NCBI GenBank assembly: GCA_950022655.1
Contig: OX465591.1
Coordinates: forward strand, 49,094,478 to 49,158,477
Origin: Alentia gelatinosa
Lineage: Eukaryota > Annelida > Polychaeta > Phyllodocida > Polynoidae
Reading direction: 5' to 3'
Length of the DNA: 64,000 nt
The position numbers and the translations under genes were made by a program. The stretch's first letter is position 1; each line of letters opens with the position of its first letter. Shown here one piece after another: positions 21,845-32,099 of the stretch. The notes under the pieces were generated by a model. That model was not told the DNA's origin and ran no database searches. It saw only the letters and a list, made by a program, of their open reading frames with translations.

Positions 21845-21934
21845 GTATGTATACACAATATTGGCCAGACGATCTACAGTCCACACGTTTTCAGTCGTCT
21901 AGTGTAAACGCCGGGTTAGGATCATTTTCTAATT

Positions 21935-22270
21935 AAGTCCAATGCCCATCTACCGATTTCGGAACATTGATGTACCTTTGTCGGCGACAAACGGACGGTA
22001 ATTTGTCTCACCCAAGGCATCCTAACGGAGTCGGCCGTAGTCGGTAGATGTAGGACAGCTAGGCAAGGGTGAGCCACCGATTAGTAGACCGATTAGTAGA
22101 CCGATTTGCTTAGGACTAATATCCACCACCCCATCTCCTCAATGTCCGCCGGTCGAGCAAGTTCACCGACTCCGATACGATTTGGGAACTAATCGCTCAA
22201 CCCTGAATCAGTAGATGGGCATCCGGCTTTAGCCGATTATTAGCCACCGATCTGCATTCTGGAACCACCG
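21935..22270. repeat. Dispersed repeat (CATCTACCGAT type), copy 2
   Basis: GCCCATCTACCGATTTCGGA, GGACGGTAATTTGTCTCACC and GTAGGACAGCTAGGCAAGGG are found inverted at 26125-26285. The second half (22100-22235) matches 25535-25670 inverted. The neuropeptide gene therefore lies between inverted copies of the same repeat. Confidence 0.75.
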
Positions 22271-23003
22271 ATAGATTTCTTGAAGTCCACTAACAGAAGA
22301 TCGGTGAATGGAAACAGTCTGGCCTTTGAAAGAGTCACTGAGTCACAAGGCTATGACAAGAGCCGACAAGAAAGTTCCAATCGGCGCTTGTCGCAGCCTT
22401 GTCGTGAGAAGGGGTGCTCTGCGACAACGTTGTCGGGGCGTATCGGGAAGTGCATGCTCCACCAAAATTTCCTATAGTAGGCCTCTGCGACACGCTCCCG
22501 ACACGCCATGACACTCCACGACAAGGGTCTAGCCGTTTCTGGGACACCTCGCTTAAGGGTCACCCTGCTTGAGGGGACAGTTTTTATTAACTTCTTTACA
22601 CTGGCGGGACTTGAGTATTGTTTCCACGATGACGTAATCCAGTCACAGACAGAGGGATGAATGAGTGAAGAAACCTTTAAAAACGTGCAGCATGGGACTA
22701 CAATCTGTTTAAACACCTGCAGTTCTCCCCAGGCCTGGCGACTCAAACGGCGCCGTCCACGTGACGGGCTACTCCTGACCAGCAGCCTCGTGCCTTAAAG
22801 ACAAATGACATATTGAATTGTTACTACGGCTTGAGCATCAAATACTGTTATCTGTGCAAAATCATAAGGAGTTTATCATGGTTTCTGAACTTGATAGATT
22901 GGACTAAATTCATCTGCATGCTCTGGGATATGAATGTTTTTCATGTAACTTTATTTGGAAATTTATTGTTCAAATTTCGTCCATTTTTCTTTTCTTGATT
23001 AAG
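22271..23003. other. Upstream flank of the neuropeptide gene
   Basis: This contains overlapping short frames on both strands with no family signal, an E-box CACGTG near 22759, and an AT-rich stretch before the coding exon. The pyrimidine-rich tract at 22984-23000 followed by AAG at 23001-23003 could be a 3' splice site just ahead of the ATG. Confidence 0.4.
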
Positions 23004-23011
23004 GTGGCAAA

Positions 23012-24115
23012 ATGGCGATGATGATCATCAGTGTTCTCCTCTGCTTGGTCGTGGCGTCGACCACCACTGCCGAAGATCGACACTCGAGGGCAGCCATGGA
23101 AGACGAAAAGCGAGCCGATTTGTCCATCAACCAGCCACTCTCAGTTCTCTCTGGGATGTACAAGAACCAACATAGGAACAACCCTCTTCTCAGACTCGGC
23201 AAGCGGGAAGATGGGCACACCTTCGATGAATCCAAACGAGCACCTCTTTCTGTCAACCAGGCAACAAGTTTGCTATCAGATTTTTACAAATCCAGGCCCT
23301 CACATGAGAACCCTCTCCTCGCCCTCGGAAAACGTGAGGATGATGCTGATCTTGGAGACAATCTCATAGATACAGGAATTAAACGAGCACCTCTATCAGT
23401 GAACCAGGCTGCAAGTGTACTGGCTGGTATGTACAAAAGTAGAAACAATGAAAATAACCCACTTCTCGCTCTAGGTAAACGTGCACGGCTATCTGTTAAT
23501 CAACCTTTAAGTGTTCTGTCAGACATGGTTTCTGGTGGTAATGGTCGCTATGAGAATCCTCTGCTAACACTCGGAAAAAGAACCAATGACAATTTCGATG
23601 GAGATGACACTGACATGAACAAACGGGCACCTTTATCTGTAAACCAACCCCTCCATGTTCTCTCTGGTCTGTACAGCTCCCAAAGAAGAGATAATCCATT
23701 ACTTTCTCTTGGAAAGCGTGCTGATCTCTCGGTCAATCAACCACTGAATGCACTGTCTGGTCTTCTCAGAAGTAGGGCCAGGCATAATCCACTATTGACC
23801 CTTGGAAAACGGAAAGCATTGTCAGTGAATCAGCCGCTGAGTGTTCTGTCAGACCTTTATCATGGAGGAAGAGGCTCCGAGGGAAATCCTCTCCTAGCTT
23901 TGGGAAAGCGTGCTCCCTTATCGGTAAACAATGCCCTGAGCGTTCTCTCTGACTTAGTAAATCGGGATGAAGCACGACCGAACCGCCTACTAACCCTGGG
24001 CAAGCGTGCCCCTTTATCGGTGAACAATGCCCTAAGCATTCTTTCAGACTTGATAAATGATGATGAAGGCAAGCAGAACCGCCTCCTGACTCTTGGAAAA
24101 CGTGCGCACCCATAG
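23012..24115 (+). CDS. Multi-copy amidated neuropeptide precursor, ELH/CRF-like
   Basis: The 367-residue precursor starts with a signal peptide (MAMMIISVLLCLVVASTTTA). It carries nine related peptides of about 28-31 residues, each ending in Leu-Gly-Lys-Arg, which gives a C-terminal amide after dibasic cleavage. Each begins (A)(P/D)LS(V/I)N(Q/N), as in SINQPLSVLSGMY, and ends NPLL-x-L or NRLL-x-L. Acidic spacers ending in KR separate some copies. The LS(V/I)N..L..L start resembles molluscan egg-laying hormone (SINQ) and insect DH44/CRF peptides (PSLSI..PL.VL), though those are longer and usually single. A receptor-binding hormone role is inferred. The ATG has a good context (CAAAATGG) and directly follows a splice-like AG, so an upstream untranslated exon is likely. 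Confidence 0.85.
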   Translation: MAMMIISVLLCLVVASTTTAEDRHSRAAMEDEKRADLSINQPLSVLSGMYKNQHRNNPLLRLGKREDGHTFDESKRAPLSVNQATSLLSDFYKSRPSHENPLLALGKREDDADLGDNLIDTGIKRAPLSVNQAASVLAGMYKSRNNENNPLLALGKRARLSVNQPLSVLSDMVSGGNGRYENPLLTLGKRTNDNFDGDDTDMNKRAPLSVNQPLHVLSGLYSSQRRDNPLLSLGKRADLSVNQPLNALSGLLRSRARHNPLLTLGKRKALSVNQPLSVLSDLYHGGRGSEGNPLLALGKRAPLSVNNALSVLSDLVNRDEARPNRLLTLGKRAPLSVNNALSILSDLINDDEGKQNRLLTLGKRAHP

Positions 24116-24470
24116 ATGTGTTAGCTCTTTGTACTTCTCGTGTTCCTAATTTTAGCCTCACTAAATACATAAATATTGGTCTAAAGTGGATCAACACACC
24201 CTTCTCTATGAGAACTGGAACATGAATGATAAGGTTCTCAGCTATAACAATATATTCATGGCTTGCATGTGTAAGATATCATCGAAACCATTTCTTCATA
24301 GTACTTCGACAGCTCTTGGATATATGAGTTTTTATTGTGGTAATTGTAGATGGTCAAAGCGATTTGTAAAAGGTTTTCGGGAATAGTCCAATAAGATTGA
24401 TAAAACTCACTGGTGAAAATTATCATCAAAATATTGTGTATATAGATATGAAGACCATTCTATGCAGAGA

Positions 24471-24476
24471 AATAAA
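24471..24476 (+). terminator. Poly(A) signal of the neuropeptide gene
   Basis: AATAAA lies about 355 bp after the stop codon, in AT-rich DNA, with a GT-rich tail (TTGTAGTGTTACTGG) following within 20-30 bp. This is the most plausible 3' end of the transcript. Confidence 0.5.
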
Positions 24477-24762
24477 CAATTGATGATTCAACTTGTAGTG
24501 TTACTGGTCCTGGTACATTATTGATCCTTTGTTAATCAATTAAATCTGCAAAAAGAAACAAGGGTTTCAGAAGATGTTGATAAAAATTCATATGAAAAAT
24601 ATGAGAAAAAAATACTGCATTGTTCAGGAACTCCAACTCCTTTTTTGCAAACTCGATTATGATTTTGTTTGTATGGAACTCGGCGTAGACACCTCGTTCC
24701 GTACGAACAGGTAATTATTTTGTAGCTTGTACAGCATGGTTAGGTCGTTTAATATAAGAGTA

Positions 24763-25254
24763 CAGTAAAACCCCGCGTAAGCGGTCACCCTCCGTTCCGG
24801 GCCAAAGTGTCCGCTTACGCGGGGTGGCCGCTTACGCTGGGTTTTCAAGTTTCCCCCAGTCCAATATATATGTGTTATATACCGATAAGTAGGGCAGACA
24901 GAGGCGATAATAGATATGAAATCCATTTTCTGATATCTTAATTGGGTCCGAAGGTATTAAACCTTGAATTACAAAATCTTTTTTCTATGAATATACTAAT
25001 AAACACTGAAAAAAGACAGATTAATCCATTTTGGGTAGGGTGTCCGTTGGAGGTGGCCGCTTACACGGGGTTTTAGGCCTTTTCGTACCGAAATAACTGT
25101 CCGCTTACGCAGGGTGCCCGCTTACGCGGTGTGACCGCTTACACGGGGTTAAAATAAACATCTAATAGAGGGAAAAATTTCCGTTCCGAGCAAAAGTGTC
25201 CGCTAACGCGGGGTGGCCGCTTTCGCGGGGTGTCCGTTAGGCGGGGTTCTACTG
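24763..25254. mobile_element. pogo/Tigger-like MITE, 492 bp
   Basis: CAGTAAAACCCCGCGTAAGC follows a TA at 24761, and GGCGGGGTTCTACTG precedes a TA at 25255. Multiple internal copies of GTCCGCTTACGCGGGGTG lie in both halves. There is no transposase frame. The ends and TA duplication fit the pogo/Tigger group of Tc1/mariner. Confidence 0.85.
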
Positions 25255-25261
25255 TATATAT

Positions 25262-25410
25262 CTTTTTATCTCACCCTTATTTCTGTCCTATAGGCTTGAC
25301 ATCGCGAACACGTTTCCCATGCCCCTGGGGGTATCACTATCCGTTCTCCATGGGTTATGACGTCATATATCCAATGTGTCCTCCATTCTGTTAGTGTGTA
25401 CAGGGGTGAG
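25262..25410. repeat. TATCTCACCC module
   Basis: It begins TTTTTATCTCACCC with CCTATAGGCTTGACAT just inside and ends GTGTACAGGGGTGAGATA. The right end and the following CAGAAAGCAACTCGTTTTGG also occur at 53155-53200, so this is a dispersed family. It has no coding content. Confidence 0.75.
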
Positions 25411-25509
25411 ATACAGAAAGCAACTCGTTTTGGTCAAAGTCCTAGTTCTCCAACTCTTTTAAACGCTCGCCTTCCAATGTAAAAGTGCCCCAGGCCCGCC
25501 TTTGAGTGT

Positions 25510-26290
25510 AAACCGTTCTTGTATCCTTAAGCCCGATGCCCATCTACCGATTAAGGAATGAACGATTAGTTCCCAAATCGTATAGGAGTTGGTGAACTTG
25601 TCGCAGGCAAATTACGTAACCCCTCGAGGAGAGGGGGGGGGGGGGATGGTGGGTATAAGTCCTAAGCAAATCAGTCTACACTTACCGACAGAGATACGAT
25701 TATGTATGACACATCCTTAAAAAATAATGGTAAGTAACGAAGTAACTCAAATGTGGGAATGCATTTGTTTAACCCTGCAGGTTTTGATAGTCATGGACAT
25801 TTTTTTTTATACTTATGGACATTTTGATAGTTATGGACATGATTAATGTCCGTAAGTCTTAAACCAAGGCATTATTGAAAGTTATGGACATTTTTGATAG
25901 TTATGGACCGCGCACATTTTAATTCTCTTAAGATTATTCCTGACTAATTGCCTCGGCAATTGCCCCGAGAAATATCCGATAAAACATTTCACTTACCAGT
26001 TCTCAAGGCCCATTTACCAACTTTCCTTTGTCGGGGACTAGATTTATCAACATGTTGATAAACCTTTCGCCACCGATTTTGGAACATGTAAACCACAACT
26101 TGTCGGCGACAAAAAGGACGTCTGAAGGAGGTGGTTCACTAATCGGTGGCTCACCCTTGCCTAGCTGTCCTACATCTACCGACAACGGCCGACTCTGTTA
26201 GGATGCTTTGGCTGAGACAAATTACCGTCCGTTTGTCGCCGACAAAGGTTAATGAATGTTCCGAAATCGGTAGATGGGCATTGGACTTTA
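25510..26290. repeat. Dispersed repeat (CATCTACCGAT type), copies 3 and 4
   Basis: Two stretches (25510-25680 and 25985-26290) match parts of 21935-22270 in inverse orientation and of 14330-14535. Between them, GTTATGGACATTTTTGATAG-type phrases recur three or four times at 25785-25910. A G tract lies at 25627-25644. Confidence 0.7.
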
Positions 26291-26559
26291 CTTGAATAGA
26301 AAAGGGGGACTGAAAAAATTGGACACAATTCTGGCCGGCGATTCTGCCATTTTGTACCCCCTGATGACTTCATCTAGTGTAAACGCTAAGGGGTGTCGTC
26401 TGGAGATCGTCTGATCGTAGCATGTTCCAATCTCTAGCTGATTCTTGTTAAATTATGGTGAAAATAAGTATAAAACAAGCATCATCTGGTATCGTCTGTG
26501 TCCATTCTGACACCCAGCCGATAGTACCGATAGTAGTATGTTTTTTCTACGCTCTACGA

Positions 26560-26895
26560 TTACAAACCATGTCCACGATTTGGAACTATCGGAGACCTGC
26601 CGATGGGCTACGATTTGGGCATTTCAAATTGTAGCTATCGCTCGGAGTTTTACTACGCGACAACTACGCGGAGAATACGGCCACTCAGATCGAAATCATG
26701 GTAGTATTGTGTTTTTATTACCCAACTAATAGGGAGTTACCATACAAAGCCTATAGAGTCTACAGACCACAACTGAGTGGAATACGGAAAGCCGTATTCT
26801 CCTATAGGATAATACGGCTATGCAGTACTCCTCGCTATTGCTCCTCGCTATTTACTAGTGTCAACAACTCAGATCAGAATCATGGTAATATTGTG
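26560..26895. repeat. Degenerate palindromic repeats J
   Basis: Two diverged units carry GGAGA(A)TACGGCCACTCAGATC and TCAGATCAGAATCATGGTA next to TACTACGCG(A/T)CAACTAC-type centres like those of palindrome I. The second unit runs directly into GTGTATTTATCCTACCCC, the left end of the next module. Confidence 0.55.
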
Positions 26896-27055
26896 TATTT
26901 ATCCTACCCCTAATATAAAATCCCATAGACTTAACATTGAGTTTCCGTATGCCACGCTGACTGGCATACGGAGTTTTATATGCCACTATTGGCATACAGA
27001 ATTATTATCATGTAATATTACAAAATCGAGGAGACAGGGTAGGATAAAATCAAAA
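26896..27055. repeat. TTTATCCTACCCC module between two palindromes
   Basis: The module starts TTTATCCTACCCCTAATATA at 26898 and ends AGGGTAGGATAAAATC. Inside are CCATAGACTTAACATTGAG and an inner hairpin built on TGGCATACGG / CCGTATGCCA. It has palindrome J on the left and palindrome F on the right. Confidence 0.75.
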
Positions 27056-27065
27056 CCTGATTCGT

Positions 27066-27182
27066 TTTAATCTTGGCCATCGCATTCCACTCCTGGAGTT
27101 TTGGCTCCGGACTTCACTCTGCTTCGCCTCGTGAAATCACTATGCCAAACCCCAGTCGTGGAATACGGTGGCCAAGATTAAA
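27066..27182. repeat. Long imperfect palindrome F
   Basis: The left arm (27066-27104) starts TTTAATCTTGGCCAT and pairs with the right arm (27144-27182) ending GGCCAAGATTAAA. The unpaired centre has CTTCACTCTGCTTCGCCTCG. The arms differ from all other palindromes in the window. Confidence 0.85.
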
Positions 27183-27530
27183 CCTCATCCAGTTTTACGA
27201 TGATACATCTCCCTGATATATTGCCTACGGTCAGTATTACCCCTCTCAGTGCCGCTAATGAGTGCGTTTAATAATGAGCGTGATAATGAGCGTGATAATG
27301 AGTGATACCTGATTACTTATTAATGAGAGAAAACTGTGCGTACACACTTCATTCACACCTCTCGTGAGAGTATGGCACTGTGTGTGACCACGCAACACCT
27401 CCGCCCTAATTAATCTCTGTTTTTGTTTTATTTGATGGACGTGGAGAGAAATGATGATGTTGACATCGTCTGTGACCGGGATTCATTGAGCGCGGAGTGA
27501 CATGATGGCATCCTTCCCTTTATCTCACCC
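27183..27530. other. Non-coding interval
   Basis: Short AATGAGCGTGAT repeats occur at 27260-27305. Nothing else recognisable is present. Confidence 0.4.
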
Positions 27531-27697
27531 CTGGTAAAAGTTTAGCCATGTTATCCCCTGGTATTATCCTACCCCTAATAAAAAACGCTATAGGCTTAAC
27601 ATGGGATTCGATTATGTCACGGGTAGTGACATTAAGTGTTGTTTATGCCACTATTTTCTGATACTGAAAAAATATGGAAACGGGGTAGGATAAAATC
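27531..27697. repeat. Nested module ends (TATCTCACCCC and TTATCCTACCCC types)
   Basis: TTTATCTCACCCCTGGTAAA at 27520 is followed 45 bp later by TATTATCCTACCCCTAATAA, and the module closes with CGGGGTAGGATAAAATCT at 27681-27698. The two end types therefore sit side by side, and one has probably inserted into the other. Confidence 0.7.
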
Positions 27698-27699
27698 TA

Positions 27700-27929
27700 G
27701 ACGCCACTCGTTTGAGTTTGAGCTTATTTATGCCATGCATTTTGTTGGCTCTGTAATGTCACTCGTCTTCGACTCGTGAAATTATGGAGCCGAGAAAATG
27801 CGTGACATAAATAAACTCAGACTCAAACTTGTGACGTCTTTGATATAATGTCACTCGTCTTCGACTCGTGAAATTATGGAGCCAACAAAATGTGTGGCAT
27901 AAATAAACTCAGACTGAAACTCGTGACGT
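27700..27929. repeat. Long palindrome E with a duplicated half
   Basis: Arms 27700-27756 and about 27781-27838 pair at about 85 percent over more than 55 nt, around the centre CACTCGTCTTCGACTCGTGA. The centre and right arm are then repeated once at 27844-27929, giving one left arm and two right arms. The palindrome touches the module end at 27698. Confidence 0.85.
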
Positions 27930-28110
27930 CTCTTGATATTATTATATACCTGTGGTACTATGTCCTACACATACGGCCCGCTCCTACCCATGTCGTGTTT
28001 ATATCTGTACGACACCTAGGTGACGCACGGGGTATGTATTGGGCGTACGGGGCATGTGCTAAAGTTAAAAATTGGATATTTTAAGGTATATAATAATACG
28101 AAAACAGGCA

Positions 28111-28229
28111 TACTGTGTCTGTACGTGATAAATACTTGGTAAAATTGACGATAAAACGAACCTCTGCCTGCGGCATTGGTTCGTTATGTCGTCAATTTTA
28201 CCAAGTATTTATCAAGTACAGCCACAGTA
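28111..28229. repeat. Near-perfect palindrome G (52-nt arms, 15-nt loop)
   Basis: Bases 28111-28162 and 28178-28229 are reverse complements with four mismatches. The 15-nt loop is TCTGCCTGCGGCATT. It is the cleanest hairpin in the window and lacks the adjacent module. Confidence 0.9.
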
Positions 28230-28980
28230 ACCCTGTTTCCATATAATATTTCTCCATGGATTTAACATTGGGAATTCGTACCCAACGCTCATGAGATATT
28301 TAGGAAAAAGATCCAATGGGGGATTATGTCACAAAGATTAGCCATTAGTCAATATGAAGGGTGAGATAAATTCAGAAATCTGTTCCAGTTTAGGGTCAGA
28401 TCCCATCTCGTGGCTTCGCCTTGTGAATTACTACACGATTCAAACTCGATGGGATACGAGCTCGGGCTTTAAACTTCCATAGTGCTAGGTTTCCACCATC
28501 TCCCCGGCAGTCCCGGCAACCTCAACGTAACTTGTACTTCGTAACCCGTCGTATCTCGACGTGGGTGTGAATCGTAAGTCGACTTGACTGCCGGCGTGTT
28601 GCCGGGATAGTTGCGGCAGAATTTCTGACTGTCAAAAATTCTGCCACGGCAGTCCCGGTACCCCCCCCCCCCCCCCCGTGGTTTACAACCGTGGTGACTG
28701 CCGTAAGTGGCCGTAATTGAACGTAGCCCGCCTTAGGTCGTTGGGATTGTGAATGGTAAGTCGACTTGGATTACAAATAGCATTAGGCCTATGGGGCCGT
28801 AGGTCGTCGTAGGTCGTCGGGATATTCATTGAACTTCCAACAGTCACAGGCAGAGAATACATTGAATAAGATACATGCTAACCACCAGAGAAAGTGAACA
28901 ACTGTAAATGGTTGAGAACAGGATAATTTGATGAATGTTTTCTTATTTATTTCATGAAACCTTTTCACTTCTGTTTTAAA
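28230..28980. other. Non-coding interval with a C tract and GTCGTAGG repeats
   Basis: It contains a GGGTGAGATAAA module end (28360) beside a weak palindrome with a CTCGTGGCTTCGCCTTGTG centre, a C run near 28661-28676, and a patch of GTAAGTCGACTTG and GCCGTAGGTCGTCG phrases (28560-28830). No gene is apparent. Confidence 0.5.
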
Positions 28981-29012
28981 ATAGTGAATAATGGAAAGTA
29001 CTTTATATCATA

Positions 29013-29043
29013 TCATATATATATATATATATATATGTATCTA

Positions 29044-29124
<81 letters not shown>

Positions 29125-29142
29125 ATATAGATACATATATGT
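29013..29142. repeat. TA/GATA microsatellite
   Basis: A long (TA)n tract is interrupted by TATCTATC and GATA units. Confidence 0.95.
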
Positions 29143-29329
29143 AGGCGTCTCTGTGAGACCGCAGTATATGTCGTCGGGAACTGCCATTATTCACCGCAAG
29201 TCGTCTTAAGTGGGATTCACACGAGAGACTCGTGTACCTTCAGCAGGGTTTGTCTGAGACAATTTTCCTGGGATTATTTGCTGTTACATAGTCTCCTCGT
29301 GTGACACCCTTAAGTCTCAAATCCCTGAG

Positions 29330-31206
29330 ACTTAATCCACAGCCACCATCCACACCTCACACCCACCATCCACACCCCACAGCCACCATCCACACCTCCA
29401 CAGCCACCATCCACACCACCACAGCCACCATCAACACCTAACAGCCACCATCTACACCTCACAGCCACCATCCACAGCCACCATCCACACCTCACAGCCA
29501 CCATCCACACCCCACAGCCACCATCCACAGCCACCATCCACACCCAACAGCCACCATCCACACCTCACAGCCACCATCCACACCCCCACAGCCACCATCC
29601 AAACCCCCACAGCCACCATCCACAGCCACCATCCACAGCCACCATCCACAGCCAACAGCCACCATCCACACCTCACAGCCACCATCCACACCTCACAGCC
29701 ACCATCCACACCCCACAGCCACCATCCACAACCACCATCCACACCTCACAGCCACCATCCACACCTCCACAGCCACCATCCACAGCCACCATCCACACCT
29801 CACAGCCACCATCCACACCTCACAGCCACCATCCACACCCCCACAGCCACCATCCACACCCAACAGCCACCATCCACACCCAACAGCCACCATCCACACC
29901 CCACAGCCACCATCCACACCCAACAGCCACCATCTACACCTCACAGCCACCATCCACACCTCACAGCCACCACCCACACCTCACAGCCACCATCCACACC
30001 TCCACACCCACCATCCACACCTCACAGCCACCATCAACACCCCACAGCCACCATCCACACCCCCACAGCCACCATCCACAGCCACCATCCACAGCCACCA
30101 TCCACAACCACCATCCACACCCCCACAGCCACCATCCACAGCCACCATCCACAGCCACCATCCACAGCCACCATCCACAACCACCATCCACACCCCCACA
30201 GCCACCATCCACAGCCACCATCCACAGCCACCATCCACAACCACCATCCACACCCCCACAACCACCATCCACACCTCACAGCCACCATCCACACCTCACA
30301 GCCACCATCCACACCTCACAGCCACCATCCACACCCCCACAGCCACCATCCACACCCAACAGCCACCATCCACACCCAACAGCCACCATCCACACCCCAC
30401 AGCCACCATCCACACCCAACAGCCACCATCTACACCTCACAGCCACCATCCACAACCACCATCCACAGCCACCATCCACAACCACCATCCACACCCCCAC
30501 AACCACCATCCACACCTCACAGCCACCATCCACACCCCCACAGCTACCATCCACACCTCACAGCCACCATCCACACCCCACAGCCACCATCCACACCCCC
30601 ACAGCCACCATCCACACCCAACAGCCACCATCCACACCCCACAGCCACCATCCACACCCCACAGCCACCATCCACACCCCCACAGCCACCATCCACACCC
30701 CACAGCCACCATCCACACCCCCACAGCCACCATCCACACCCAACAGCCACCATCCACACCTCACAGCCACCATCCCACAGCCACCATCCACAACCACCAT
30801 CCACACCCCCACAGCCACCATCCACACCCCACAGCCACCATCCACACCTCCACAGCCACCATCCACACCTCCACAGCCACCATCCACACCCCCACAGCCA
30901 CCATCCACACCCCCACAGCCACCATCCACAGCCACCATCCACAGCCAACAGCCACCATCCACACCTCACAGCCACCATCCACACCTCACAGCCACCATCC
31001 ACAGCCACCATCCACAGCCACATCTACAGCCACCATCCAAACCCCCACAGCCACCATCCACAGCCACCATCCACAACCACCATCCACACCCCCACAGCCA
31101 CCATCCACACCTCACAGCCACCATCCACCCCCCACAGCCACCATCCACAACCACCATCCACACCTCACAGCCACCATCCACACCCCCACAGCCACCATCC
31201 ACACCT
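29330..31206. repeat. CACAGCCACCATCCACACC minisatellite, 1.9 kb
   Basis: Units of 14-21 bp built on CAGCCACCATCCACA alternate with CACCTCA, CACCCCA and CACCCCCA connectors for 1.9 kb. The apparent Trp/Gly-rich reverse-strand peptides come from this repeat and occur in all frames. Confidence 0.95.
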
Positions 31207-31309
31207 CGCTTGTCCAACTTCCTGACCAGAGTTTTCTTGTTGGCCAAGTTCAATTTCTAAACAGCAATGTGATCATCAATTGTCATTGTTATCAATTAAT
31301 TGTCATCAT

Positions 31310-31755
31310 GGAGTTATGACATACAGTAAATACAGAATATAACAAATAGCGATACAAAGTAAATACAGAATATAACAAATAGCGATACAGAGTAAATACA
31401 AATTATAACAAATAGCGATACAAAGTAAATACAGAATATAACATATAGCGATACAAAGTAAATACAGATTATAACAAATAGCGATACAAAGTAAATACAG
31501 ATTATAACATATAGCGATACAAAGTAAATACAGATCATAACAAATAGTGATACAGAGTAAATACAGAATATAACAAATAGCGATACAGAGTAAATACAGA
31601 TTATAACAAATAGCGATACAAAGTAAATACAGATTATAACAAATAGCGATACAAAGTAAATATAGAATATAACAAATAGTGATACAAAGTAAATACAGAA
31701 TATAACAAATAGCAATACAAAGTAAATACAGAATATAACAAATAGTGATACTATG
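31310..31755. repeat. 33-bp minisatellite
   Basis: About thirteen units of AACAAATAGCGATACAAAGT then AAATACAGAATAT with few variants are present. A detached piece of the same repeat reappears at 32066-32100, directly after the next palindrome-module pair. The composite element inserted within this array. Confidence 0.95.
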
Positions 31756-31758
31756 GAG

Positions 31759-31901
31759 AAACCAAACAAGAGTTAGTTGTGTTGTTGTTTATCGCACGAC
31801 GGCAACATCGCGAATTATTGCGGGAGGCGAAGCCGAGAGCAGTAATACGTGATCTTGCCAGAGTGCGATGAACAATAACATGACTAACTCGAGTCTGGTT
31901 T
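31759..31901. repeat. Long imperfect palindrome D
   Basis: Arms of about 62 nt (31759-31821 and 31840-31901) pair at about 80 percent. The 18-nt centre is GGGAGGCGAAGCCGAGAG. The outer arm bases (AACCA(A/G)AC..GAGTTAG) are shared with palindromes B and C but the inner arms are not. Confidence 0.85.
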
Positions 31902-31905
31902 AGAA

Positions 31906-32066
31906 TTTATCCTACCCCTCCCGTCTAAATTACTTCTACATTAACAAATGACGTCATTTGTCAAGTGTATCCCACTAGAGCGATATTTTTCATTTTTCTG
32001 AACTCCAGACCAAATACAGTGACCCAATGTTAAGCCTATGGTGTTTTTTATTAGGGGTAGGATAAA
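31906..32066. repeat. TTTATCCTACCCC module inserted in the 33-bp array
   Basis: The module begins TTTATCCTACCCCTCCC and ends TTTTTTATTAGGGGTAGG-ATAAA. Minisatellite units lie on both sides of the palindrome D plus module pair, so together they behave as one insertion of about 310 bp (31755-32066). Confidence 0.8.
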
Positions 32067-32099
32067 GAGTAAATACAGAATATAACAAATAGCGATACA

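Noticed and set aside
22280..22746. Several overlapping frames upstream of the neuropeptide gene
   Set aside because: Four frames on two strands overlap the same bases and none resembles a known protein; part is repeat-derived.
29310..31253. Trp/Gly/Val-rich frames on the minus strand
   Set aside because: They arise in every frame from the CAGCCACCATCCACA minisatellite.
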